This document shows, piece by piece, positions 43,861 through 51,510 of a stretch of 64,000 bases of DNA. The DNA is from AV40 sp963817335 (lineage in GTDB: Bacteria > Verrucomicrobiota > Verrucomicrobiia > Chthoniobacterales > UBA10450), in the NCBI GenBank assembly GCA_963817335.1, contig CAWFNX010000005.1:1426001-1490000 (forward strand), read 5' to 3'. Every line of letters starts with the position of its first letter. Position 1 is the stretch's first letter. The notes beneath the pieces were generated by a model that ran no database searches, was not told the DNA's origin, and was given only the letters and a program-made list of their open reading frames with translations. A program made the translations under genes and the position numbers.

Positions 43861-44487
43861 ATGAAATCATATTGCGTCTTTCTCGCGATCCTCGCCGGCA
43901 TTGTCGGGTGGAATTATCTCCATCGGCCGATCGAATACCCGCCGGGTATTTTGATTCCAGAGGAACCGGAACAAACAGCGACGGCAGACGAACCCATCAC
44001 GCGCGGCGGGTTTCAATTAAAACCGCTCGCGCATTTCGCGATCGATGCGCGCGTGTTGCATCGAAAAGTTTATCGCTGGGACAGACAGTCCGCGCTTGTC
44101 CCGGTCGATCTAGCCCTGGGTTGGGGTCCGATGTCGGATCAGAGCGTTCTGGATTGCCTCAGCATCACGCAAAGCATGCGCTTTTATTGGTTCGAATACA
44201 AAACGGCGCCGCCGATTTCGAAGGAGGAAATCATTTCGCACAGCACGAACGTCCACATCATTCCGGCAACGGCGGCGATCGCAGCGCAATGCAAATCTCT
44301 GCGCACCGGCGCGCTCGTGCATCTGAATGGCGACCTTGTCGAAGCAACCGCACCAAATTACGGTACCTGGCGGAGCTCGCTCAGTCGCACCGACACGGGG
44401 AACGGCGCGTGCGAATTGATGTTGGTAAAAGAATTGTCGATCTTGCCCGCGGACAATCGAGCTAATCAAACCCTCGCCGGTCGGTAA
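43861..44487 (+). CDS. Conserved membrane-anchored protein of unknown function
   Basis: 208 residues from the ATG at 43861. One N-terminal TM or uncleaved signal (YCVFLAILAGIVGWNYL), then an exported domain with KPLAHFAIDARVLHRKVYRWD, LVPVDLALGWGPMSDQSVL, a Tyr/Trp-rich centre (SMRFYWFEYKT), the His-containing STNVHIIPA and GALVHLNGDLVEA. The sequence looks like a compact globular domain, but I cannot name the family. An upstream in-frame extension to 43753 is repeat-coded and was excluded. Confidence 0.7.
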   Translation: MKSYCVFLAILAGIVGWNYLHRPIEYPPGILIPEEPEQTATADEPITRGGFQLKPLAHFAIDARVLHRKVYRWDRQSALVPVDLALGWGPMSDQSVLDCLSITQSMRFYWFEYKTAPPISKEEIISHSTNVHIIPATAAIAAQCKSLRTGALVHLNGDLVEATAPNYGTWRSSLSRTDTGNGACELMLVKELSILPADNRANQTLAGR

Positions 44488-44492
44488 AAATC

Positions 44493-44630
44493 TCAGGTGA
44501 TTTATCCTTTTCCCGCGACGTGCTCAAGCGCATCGCCGGCGCCGACGAAAGCTGGAATGAAATGGCACCGCCCCAAGCGGCGGAGTTGATCCGCCAGCGC
44601 GGCTTTTTCGGTTACACCAAGAAGGAGTAA
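44493..44630 (+). pseudogene. Orphan 3' gene fragment (about 45 codons)
   Basis: A start-less open stretch ends SFSRDVLKRIAGADESWNEM and APPQAAELIRQRGFFGYTKK plus a final Glu, then TAA. It has the texture of a conserved C-terminus but no start codon, and it begins directly where the preceding gene ends. Family not recognised. Best read as a truncated gene remnant at a rearrangement point. Confidence 0.4.
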
Positions 44631-44684
44631 CCTGATTGGGTCGACCGACCACAAAGAATTACGTCAATGACCCGCAAGTGAAAT

Positions 44685-44738
44685 CTTGAATCTTGAGATA
44701 CGACCCCATTTCCCCATTTCGACCCCATTTCCCCATTT
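44685..44738. repeat. Tandem 19-mer and TCTTGAGATACGACCCCAT repeat
   Basis: Two direct copies of CGACCCCATTTCCCCATTT (44701-44719 and 44720-44738), preceded by AATCTTGAGATACGACCCC, the reverse of the GGGGTCGTATCTCAAGATT repeat that recurs at 52-61 kb. Confidence 0.7.
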
Positions 44739-44853
44739 CGCAGAATTCTAACCGCGGATTACGCAGATTTTCACGACTGCTGTCTCCCTGATTTTGCTAT
44801 CGCTTATGGACCTATTGCGCTGATACGCTCTTTTTTTCGAAGGAAGCATCATC

Positions 44854-45120
44854 ATGCTTCATCTGATTTGGTACATCATCGTTGGCTTGATCGCCGGGTT
44901 CGTTGCCAAATCGGTCATGCACATGCACATGACACTTCTCTGGACGATCGTGCTCGGTCTCGTCGGCTCAATTTTCGGTGGATTTATAACGCACCTGTTT
45001 GACCGTCCAAGACCCGAGGCGCATTATCATCCTGCTGGAATTATTGTTTCGATAATCTTCGCCTTGTTGGTGTTGTGGCTCTTAAGTATGATCCCCATAT
45101 TCCCGGTGGATAACCTTTAG
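44854..45120 (+). CDS. GlsB/YeaQ/YmgE family stress membrane protein
   Basis: 88 residues, three TM helices: LIWYIIVGLIAGFVAKSVM, TLLWTIVLGLVGSIFGGFIT and a C-terminal IIVSIIFALLVLWLLSMIPI. This is the transglycosylase-associated/GlsB-like family of small inner-membrane proteins, often stress-induced. AAGGAAG lies about 8 bases before the ATG. The second and third helices are separated by a polar loop with HYHPAG. Function poorly known. Confidence 0.88.
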   Translation: MLHLIWYIIVGLIAGFVAKSVMHMHMTLLWTIVLGLVGSIFGGFITHLFDRPRPEAHYHPAGIIVSIIFALLVLWLLSMIPIFPVDNL

Positions 45121-45376
45121 TTCACCAGAATTCTAACCACGAATGGACACGAATTGACACGAATGACTGATCCCCGCTGTCCCGTAAGAGCAATTGTTTT
45201 ACGTCTGAAGGTTTAAGAATCCGTGTAATCCGCCGTTAAGGAAGAAAAACTCCGGCCTCGTTCCTCCGTCGCTGATCCCTCATCAGCGACAATCCTCGTA
45301 ACCTGTCGCGCCGTAGCTTCACGCGTAGGCGAATCCGCGGTTAAAAATCTTTGCCCTCATTAGTGTCCATTGGTGT
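45121..45376. other. Repeat-filled gap: CACGAATGGACACGAAT and stem sequences
   Basis: Holds AACCACGAATGGACACGAAT text at 45133-45165 and its reverse (ATTAGTGTCCATTGGTGTTC) at 45358-45390, plus GC-rich dyads such as CGCTGATCCCTCATCAGCG. The same text surrounds the thiC start at 37009-37035. No gene seen. Confidence 0.55.
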
Positions 45377-46339
45377 TCATTCGTGGTTAGGTCTTCGGCT
45401 TCGGCGGAGCTGCACTGGAGCAGCCTTTTGGCAACGCTCCAGCAGCCGCGGCGCTTTGATCCGATCCGCCCAGGCTGCGAATGCCGGCGTCGGACCGCGC
45501 CAGCGCAGTGTCTCGACCTTCTTGAAGAGCGGCGCATCGGTGCGCAGGGTCGCGAGTTTCTTGAAGAGCAGCGCGAGAGCGCGCTGTTTGCCGAGAATGT
45601 TCGACGGAAACTTTTCGATCTGACCGTAGCGGTTCAATAGCGTGGCGGCGGTCCTGGCGCCGATCCCAGGGATGCCGGGGTAGCCGTCGGCCGCATCGCC
45701 CACGAGCGCGAGCAGGTCCGGAATGAGCGCGGGATGACGCCGAACTTTTCGCGTATCCCAGCCGCATCGCGAATCGTTTTGCGCCGGCCGTCGATCTCGC
45801 TCTTCCCCAAGACCGAGGCACCGGCTTCCCTAGACCGACTCGGTCGCGACGGCGACCTCGCAGCCTCCCGCCGTAAAGTTCGCGCCCTGCAAACCGTTAC
45901 CACGCGCGTACCTCGCACGCATTGCGCCAGATCCTTATCGGGCGTCCAGATCGCGACCTTGTCGACCTTCTTGTCCTTCGACGCGAGATGCGCGGCCGAA
46001 GCGAGCGCATCATCGGCTTCGAGCTCGATCATCGGCCAGACGACAACGCCCATCGCCGCGAGCGCCTCCTCGAGCGGATGGAATTGCGCGAGCAGCGCGG
46101 GCTCGATGCCGGCGCCGGTCTTGTAGTCCGCCCAAAGCCGATTGCGAAACGACTCGATCACGTGATCGGTGGCGACGCCGAGATACGTGGCGCCGTTCTC
46201 GTTTTCAACTATTTGGAGAACGGTCTGCAGTACGCCGACGACGGCGCCGTAAGGGCGGTCCTTGCCTTTGGTAAACCGGCGCAAGCCCGTAGAAGTGACG
46301 GAAGAGTTCGTAAGTACCGTCAACGAGATGGACGATCAT
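45377..46339 (-). pseudogene. 5'-3' exonuclease (Pol I N-domain type), frameshifted
   Basis: The intact parts read MIVHLVDGTYELFRHFYG, then GAVVGVLQTVLQIVENENG, FRNRLWADYKTGAGIEPALL, MIELEADDALASAAHLAS, IWTPDKDLAQCVRGTRVV, IRDAAGIREKFGVIP and DLLALVGDAADGYPGIPGIG with the helix-hairpin-helix ILGKQRALALLF region. This is the structure-specific nuclease family (flap/XNI type) that removes RNA primers. A one-base shift near 46282 and another near 45738 break it, and about 34 foreign codons (LRREAARSPSRPSRSREAG region, 45797-45897) sit between RVV and GRRKTIRDAAG. The last part ends in repeat text. Decay is likely, given the fragments on both sides. Confidence 0.8.
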
Positions 46340-46464
46340 TTAGGGCCAATCTTCACCTTTTACGCGGTAATACGAGTTGTGCGAAGGCAGCGAACCCGTC
46401 ATTGTCATGAGGCGTTCCGTTAAGCCCATGACTTTTCTTCGCGCACTTCCCTGTCAGGCCGTAA

Positions 46465-46611
46465 TTTTACCAAAGGCTGATGCTCCAATGTGTGGGCCTC
46501 ATTTCTGCAGCATGAAGATTACCGAGGATGTCCGCAAATTTGCTGCTCAGCAGCAAATTTCCGAACGCGACGCTCTCCAAGTTGGCGGCCGGCGCCGAAA
46601 TTTACTCGTAG
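46465..46611 (+). pseudogene. thiC: Decayed 3' end of a second thiC
   Basis: Reads ILPKADAPMCGPHFCSMKIT, then EDVRKFAAQQQISERDALQ, matching the C-terminus of ThiC, including the iron-sulfur motif. After a small shift/deletion it ends AGAEIYS and TAG, where the intact ThiC at 39.1 kb ends GAEVYAKT. Nucleotide identity to the intact copy is only moderate, so it is not a fresh duplicate. It sits 30 bp before the GHKL-Dcm-Vsr island. Confidence 0.8.
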
Positions 46612-46641
46612 TCGTAAGAGATTGCTCAATAGAATGATGGC

Positions 46642-48555
46642 ATGAGCACGCCCCCCAAATTCACAATGCCGTTTGAACCGGCTACGGTCGACGACCTCGG
46701 GCTGAGGCTATACAGCACGCTTCCGCCGGTGATCACCGAACTAGTATCCAACGCTTACGACGCTGAATCAGCCGTCGCTAACGTGACACTTCCAACAGGG
46801 TCGATCACTCCAACCTCTGAAGTCGTCGTCCAAGACTTCGGGCACGGCTTGGAGGCCGATGAAATCCAAGCTGAGTTCTTGCCAATCGGTCGAAAACGCC
46901 GCGGCAAAAAGGGCGACCAAGTGATGTCGAAGAATGGCAAAGTACGAATAACTGGCCGCAAAGGTCTCGGCAAACTGTCAGCGTTCGGAGTCGCGACTGA
47001 AATGGAAGTGCGGTTCGTCAAAGATGGTACCGCTGTTTGTTTGCGGCTAAACTACGATGACCTGAGAGCATGGGCAGAGAAACATGGCCAGACCCCGTAC
47101 GAGCCTCAATTCGTCGCGGAAAGGAGCGGTCCTACAAAAGAGAAGAATGGTGGCGAAGTTCGACTTCGAAAGTTGCATCGAACTCGAGCGATTAATGCGG
47201 ACGACATACGACAAGGTCTAGCCCGCCGGCTCAATGTTATTGGCTCAAAGTTTCGCGTAACCGTCAACGGCAAAGAGCCCGGCCCGGGTGATCGCGTGAA
47301 ACGCTCGCAATGTTCGTCCGGATTATCATGGTTGGCTAAGGACCTCCCAGACGGCGGCAAATTGTCTACCGGGGAAATCGTAACCGGCTGGATTGGTTTT
47401 TTGCCGACGAGTTCGCAGACGACACGAGGTGTGGACATTTTTGCAAACGGCAAAGCCGCCGAACTTGGCTCGTACTTTCGCTTTTCAAGTACGCATGCTC
47501 AATGGGCACGAGCCTATCTTGTTGGCGAGATTCATGCCGATTTTTTGGACGCGGAAGAAGATTTGATTGCGACGGCCCGAAACTCAGTCGTATGGGAGTC
47601 TTCGGTTGGGCTGGCATTTCAAGATTGGGGCCAAAAGGCGTTGCGATGGGCGTTTGACCAGTGGGTCGAAGCGCGCCGAGTGATCAAAGAAAAGGAAGTC
47701 GTTTCGTCAACTGGCTTTGATAAGTGGCTAGCAACTCGGCCGGAAAGAGAACAGCGCGTCGCTACGAAAATCGCGCGCACGATTATTGACGACCCTGAGA
47801 TTGAGCCTAGCTCGGCGGCGCCGCTATTTGAGATTGTAAAAAGCAGCGTCGAGGCGGTCGCGTTTCGTGATTTGGTCGATTCGATTGAAGAACATGGAAT
47901 TTCAATCAAAACGCTACTTCATTTATTTGATGAGTGGCGCGTCATTGAAGCGCGGGAACATTTGAAGCTCGCTGACGGCAGACTTGAAGCGATCGATCAG
48001 CTGAAATCATACATTGATGAAGGTGCGCTTGAGGTGCAGCAGATGCAGCCATTATTCGAACAGCACCCATGGCTCATTGATTCAGCGTGGGCTGAAGTTG
48101 ATGGTCAAACGACTTACACCCAGCAGCTTCGTAAGCACTGCGTGGAACCCAAGTATTATAAGGATGTGGATAGGCGCATCGATATTCTTGGCATTCGATA
48201 CGGTGGTGGTCTTATCGTTGTCGAACTGAAGCGCCCGAAGCGCACGCTCACGCGCGATGATCTTGAACAAATTGAGAAATATGTCGATTGGGCGCGTAAT
48301 CAATTCAGCGGTACCGGTCCGGATTCGCCTAAGTACATTCATGGGCTATTAGTTGTCGGTGAATTGAGCAAAGCGGGCGACATACAAACGAAGCAAGCCA
48401 GACTCGCTGGAGACGACATTCGCGTCGAGACCTATCGGGATCTGCATCACCGCGCGCGCGAGTATTACAATGTGGTTGAGCGACAGCTGGAGAAAATCGC
48501 GCCTGAATATACGAAAGCTCGCCGGAAGAAGCAGAAGGGCAATGGCAAAAAGTAA
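46642..48555 (+). CDS. GHKL ATPase fused to a Shedu-like PD-(D/E)XK nuclease domain
   Basis: 637 residues. The N-terminal Bergerat-fold ATPase has the N motif ITELVSNAYDAE (about 33), VVQDFGHGLEADEI (DxGxG) and the lid GRKGLGKLSAFGVA. A middle transducer-like region follows (RRLNVIGSKFRVTVNGKEPG). From about 470 comes FEQHPWLIDSAWAEV, then RRIDILGIRYGGGLIVVELKRPKR with the Asp and Glu-x-Lys of a PD-(D/E)XK nuclease, as in Shedu (DUF4263) proteins. GHKL ATPases linked to cytosine methylases and Vsr are known as MutL/MORC-like members of restriction-type systems. It starts the island and overlaps the methylase gene by 14 bp. Confidence 0.85.
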   Translation: MSTPPKFTMPFEPATVDDLGLRLYSTLPPVITELVSNAYDAESAVANVTLPTGSITPTSEVVVQDFGHGLEADEIQAEFLPIGRKRRGKKGDQVMSKNGKVRITGRKGLGKLSAFGVATEMEVRFVKDGTAVCLRLNYDDLRAWAEKHGQTPYEPQFVAERSGPTKEKNGGEVRLRKLHRTRAINADDIRQGLARRLNVIGSKFRVTVNGKEPGPGDRVKRSQCSSGLSWLAKDLPDGGKLSTGEIVTGWIGFLPTSSQTTRGVDIFANGKAAELGSYFRFSSTHAQWARAYLVGEIHADFLDAEEDLIATARNSVVWESSVGLAFQDWGQKALRWAFDQWVEARRVIKEKEVVSSTGFDKWLATRPEREQRVATKIARTIIDDPEIEPSSAAPLFEIVKSSVEAVAFRDLVDSIEEHGISIKTLLHLFDEWRVIEAREHLKLADGRLEAIDQLKSYIDEGALEVQQMQPLFEQHPWLIDSAWAEVDGQTTYTQQLRKHCVEPKYYKDVDRRIDILGIRYGGGLIVVELKRPKRTLTRDDLEQIEKYVDWARNQFSGTGPDSPKYIHGLLVVGELSKAGDIQTKQARLAGDDIRVETYRDLHHRAREYYNVVERQLEKIAPEYTKARRKKQKGNGKK

Positions 48556-49765
48556 TTTCACGGCGATCGATCTTTTTTCGGGTTGCGGCGGATTGTCTCT
48601 TGGGCTTAAACGCGCCGGATTCGACATTCGTGCCGCCGTAGAGATCGACGGTATTGCTCGTAATACGTATACCGCCAACTTGCCGGGCATTCCGCTTTTC
48701 AAAGACGCATTGGATGTTAGCGCCGACGATTTACGTACTGCATGTGGCAACGAAGAAATTGACTTATTGGCTGGTTGCGCACCGTGCCAAGGGTTCTGTT
48801 CCTTGACTGCGAAACACAAAGCCAAAACTGATCCAAGAAACGTTCTGGTTTTGCGAATGGCTGAGTTAATAGCTGAGCTCAAACCTCGCGCGGTCATGAT
48901 GGAGAACGTTCCGGGGATTATTACTCGCGGTGCCGAAATCTTCGAGCGTTTCATTAATGAACTCGAAGCGCTAGGCTATCCCGCCCGCCAAGGTTGGCGA
49001 ATCGTTCAAATGGCCGACTACGGAATCGGCCAATCTCGCCGACGATTCGTTTTGCTCGTTGGCCGCGGGTTTGAAATTCCGTTTCCAGAGGCAACGCACG
49101 CGAAGCGCCCGGACAAAGATTTGGGACTACAGCCTTGGCTCACGTTGAAGCAAACAATCGGTGAACGACGCGCGCCGATCTCCTTTAAGAAGGCGAAAGC
49201 GAGCGGAGGACCGCGTTCGCACAACTGGCATGTCGTTAGTAACCTGCAACCTCAGGTTGTAAAACGTCTGGCGGCAGCGGTACCCGGCAAAACTTGGTTG
49301 GGCGTCGATAAGAGAGTTCGCCCGAAATGTCACCGAGGGGACTATGAAGGATTCACGAACGTTTATGGGCGAATGTCTTGGAAACAAACCCCAGTTACAA
49401 TGACCGCAGGTTGCACAACGCCGTGCAAAGGCCGCTTCGGGCATCCGAGTAAACGGCGAACAACAATCTCTGTTCGCGAGGCCGCCGTGATCCAAGGATT
49501 TCCCGAGGATTATGATTTTGCTACTGATGAAATGGAAGCTGTTTGCGGATTAATCGGAAATGCTGTCCCGCCACGGTTCGCGGAAGTTGCCGGCACGGCG
49601 ATTCACGACACACTGTTGAAGCAAGATGAGTCGTTGGCCAAAGCACACACGGCAGGCAAAAACAACGTTCGGAAAACTCACGAGATCGCAGTTAATGTCG
49701 CGAGTCCGAAGCGCCGGCAACGTCACAACGGAATTAAGGCTACTTCGCCTACTCCGCGCGCATAA
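48542..49765 (+). CDS. DNA cytosine-5 methyltransferase (Dcm type)
   Basis: 407 residues from the ATG at 48542 (MAKSNFTAIDLFSG). Motif I DLFSGCGGLSLGLKRAGF, motif IV with the catalytic Cys in GCAPCQGFC, motif VI MMENVPGI, motif VIII QSRRRFVLLVG and motif X LIGNAVPPRFAEVAG are all present, with target recognition between about 215 and 300. It methylates cytosine C5 within an unknown site. A longer upstream frame inside the ATPase gene is not family-like. It overlaps the ATPase gene by 14 bp and vsr by 140 bp, so the three are one unit. Sequence in this island is visibly less GC-rich than the surroundings, suggesting transfer. Confidence 0.95.
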   Translation: MAKSNFTAIDLFSGCGGLSLGLKRAGFDIRAAVEIDGIARNTYTANLPGIPLFKDALDVSADDLRTACGNEEIDLLAGCAPCQGFCSLTAKHKAKTDPRNVLVLRMAELIAELKPRAVMMENVPGIITRGAEIFERFINELEALGYPARQGWRIVQMADYGIGQSRRRFVLLVGRGFEIPFPEATHAKRPDKDLGLQPWLTLKQTIGERRAPISFKKAKASGGPRSHNWHVVSNLQPQVVKRLAAAVPGKTWLGVDKRVRPKCHRGDYEGFTNVYGRMSWKQTPVTMTAGCTTPCKGRFGHPSKRRTTISVREAAVIQGFPEDYDFATDEMEAVCGLIGNAVPPRFAEVAGTAIHDTLLKQDESLAKAHTAGKNNVRKTHEIAVNVASPKRRQRHNGIKATSPTPRA

Positions 49766-50078
49766 GATTGGCGGCTGGCGTAGGAATTATCCGCTAATTG
49801 GAAAGCCGGATTTTGTTTTTCCATCTGCGCGTCTTGCAGTCTTTGTGGATGGGTGCTTTTGGCATGGTCACGACTGCGGACGAAATCTTACGCCGAGAAA
49901 AAACGCTGCGCACTGGAAAGCGAAGTTTCGCGCGACCGAATGTCGAGATCAGAGGATTCGCCAAGCCCTGCGTCAGCGAAACTGGAAAGTCGTTAGAATT
50001 TGGGAGTGTTCCCTGCAAAGAGATCCAGTCGGATGCGTGCAAAAACTAGCAACAATGGTGCGTTGTGACCGCAGTTAG
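49626..50078 (+). CDS. vsr: Very short patch repair endonuclease Vsr
   Basis: 150 residues. LTRSQLMSRVRSAGNVTTEL at the N-terminus, then GKPDFVFPSARLAVFVDGCFWHGHDCG, with the catalytic Asp and the His/Cys zinc site, and WKVVRIWECSLQ at the end. Vsr nicks at T:G mismatches left by deamination of 5-methylcytosine, protecting sites methylated by its partner Dcm. The reading frame overlaps the methylase by 140 nt in a different frame; a later ATG at 49695 would drop the conserved LTRSQLM block, so the earlier start is preferred. Confidence 0.92.
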   Translation: MSRWPKHTRQAKTTFGKLTRSQLMSRVRSAGNVTTELRLLRLLRAHKIGGWRRNYPLIGKPDFVFPSARLAVFVDGCFWHGHDCGRNLTPRKNAAHWKAKFRATECRDQRIRQALRQRNWKVVRIWECSLQRDPVGCVQKLATMVRCDRS

Positions 50079-50085
50079 TCGGCCT

Positions 50086-50739
50086 ATGTCATCCGAATAC
50101 ACTTCGTATCGCGAGCTGGTGAACGATCACAGGATCGGCAAGGACTTCAAGATTTCGAAATCATCCATGCGTTCGAAAATCTGTGTGTTTTCGCCGCATG
50201 GTGGCGGGATCGAACCTGGGGTTTCAGAGCTTGTGATGGAAATCGCAGGCGAGGATTTCTCCTGGTATCTTTTTGAGGGTAAGCAGAGGGCTGACAATTG
50301 GAATTTGCACATCAAGAGCCATTGTTTTGATGAGCCACAGGCGATTAAATTTCTTCAGCAACATCGCATAGCCCTAGCGATTCATGGGGAATGCGAAGCG
50401 GATTTTGCCGCCACATATCTAGGTGGCCGCGATATTCAACATAGACAGCATATCGGTGATTTCTTACGACGAGCTGGATTTACAGTTCCTGATGAAACGC
50501 CGCGCAGTCTAGTTGGCACACATCCTTGCAACATTTGCAACCGTTGTAGGAGTCGCCGTGGAGTTCAGCTTGAAATCACGAGACGACAAAGGCGGCGATT
50601 TTTCTGCGGTGATTTTCGAAAGCTTACTGGTCGCCGCCGCCGTACCGTCATTTTCGGGAAATACGTCGATGCTGTGCGAGCAGCATTACACGAACTAAAC
50701 GAGGAACTCACTCGCTCCAACATCATCAAAATGGGTTGA
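50086..50739 (+). CDS. Poly-gamma-glutamate hydrolase-like protein (DUF867)
   Basis: 217 residues. ICVFSPHGGGIEPGVSELVM, FSWYLFEGKQRADNWNLHI and SHCFDEPQAIKFLQ, then IALAIHGE, match the zinc-dependent phage PghP/DUF867 family, whose His/Glu residues (HGGGIEPG, IHGE) bind metal and which cleaves poly-gamma-glutamate capsule. The start is the ATG at 50086, 8 bp after vsr; a GTG at 50065 would overlap vsr. It probably rides in the accessory island. The C-terminal third after the Cys-rich HPCNICNRCRSRRG is very basic; whether it folds as in phage enzymes is uncertain. Confidence 0.75.
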   Translation: MSSEYTSYRELVNDHRIGKDFKISKSSMRSKICVFSPHGGGIEPGVSELVMEIAGEDFSWYLFEGKQRADNWNLHIKSHCFDEPQAIKFLQQHRIALAIHGECEADFAATYLGGRDIQHRQHIGDFLRRAGFTVPDETPRSLVGTHPCNICNRCRSRRGVQLEITRRQRRRFFCGDFRKLTGRRRRTVIFGKYVDAVRAALHELNEELTRSNIIKMG

Positions 50740-50938
50740 TGTCGATCTTGCGCGGCTGGTTCGACTAGGGCGTGAGAGATTCTCGTGGAGAAAGACAATT
50801 GGGGTCACGCCCCAAACATCAAGTTATCTCTGGAGGGAAATTCATCAGCATCCAGTCTTGCACGAAAGACAAGACCGGAGATGTTTAGGGAAATCGCGCG
50901 GCCGCGGATGGCTGGCGCTCTAAGCGGACAGCAAATTT

Positions 50939-51283
50939 ATGACGGAAGAAGAGACCTTGATTCGCGAAGTACGGACGCTCCTCGCTCAAAAGGCTCAATT
51001 GAATACAAGTGAAGCTGAATACGAGGAACAGCGAAGAAAGGTTCGAAGAATTCTTGATGCCCGTGGTGAAGATTCGTGCACAGTTGATGGATTTGAAATC
51101 AAAAAGGTAGAAGACCGAACAATTCGCAAGTTTGATGTCGAACTACTGAAAGAAGAATTGCGCTATCACTACATGGGCGACGGCGAAATCGAGCGAGTCA
51201 TACAGAACTCGAAGGACTTCGTGACCCAGGAAGGCATTCTGAGGATTCGACAGGTAAGATCATCGTCCAACACAGTTGGCTAA
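50939..51283 (+). CDS. Small hypothetical protein, charged and helical
   Basis: 114 residues, highly charged with Glu/Lys/Arg-rich predicted helices (EETLIREVRTLLAQKAQL; EAEYEEQRRKVRRILDARGE) and a second half DVELLKEELRYHYMGDGEIE. No Cys cluster or TM. No family recognised; small charged proteins near restriction-type islands can be inhibitors or accessory factors, but nothing here proves that. It is separated from the hydrolase gene by 199 bp of sequence in which I see no convincing gene. Confidence 0.6.
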   Translation: MTEEETLIREVRTLLAQKAQLNTSEAEYEEQRRKVRRILDARGEDSCTVDGFEIKKVEDRTIRKFDVELLKEELRYHYMGDGEIERVIQNSKDFVTQEGILRIRQVRSSSNTVG

Positions 51284-51510
51284 CTAGACCCGCTACGACA
51301 AGCCGGCGTTGAGCTGCTGCTAAGCTTGGAGCAGGGAGCCGGGGGCAATAAGAGGTTGACGCGTTCCTCCTTCGCTGAAGCTTCCGTCTTCGCTAAAGCT
51401 ACGACGGACGAGACGGCGCGACAGGTGAGCGGTTGAGAAGTTGAGAGACCGAAACGGACCGCCTTCGTCCCAGCGCTTGATCATTTTGATGACCGGAACC
51501 ATAGTCGGTC
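51284..51510. other. Gap with TTCGCTAAAGCTACGACGG repeat and GTTGAG units
   Basis: Contains the CTTCGCTGAAGCTTCCGTCT and CTTCGCTAAAGCTACGACGG type text, a repeat also hinted at near 53110, plus GTTGAG units near 51430. No gene; upstream region of the HIT gene. Confidence 0.5.

Noticed and set aside
50785..51012. 75-codon frame between the hydrolase and the small charged protein
   Set aside because: No family features, and it overlaps the better supported 50939-51283 gene in another frame.
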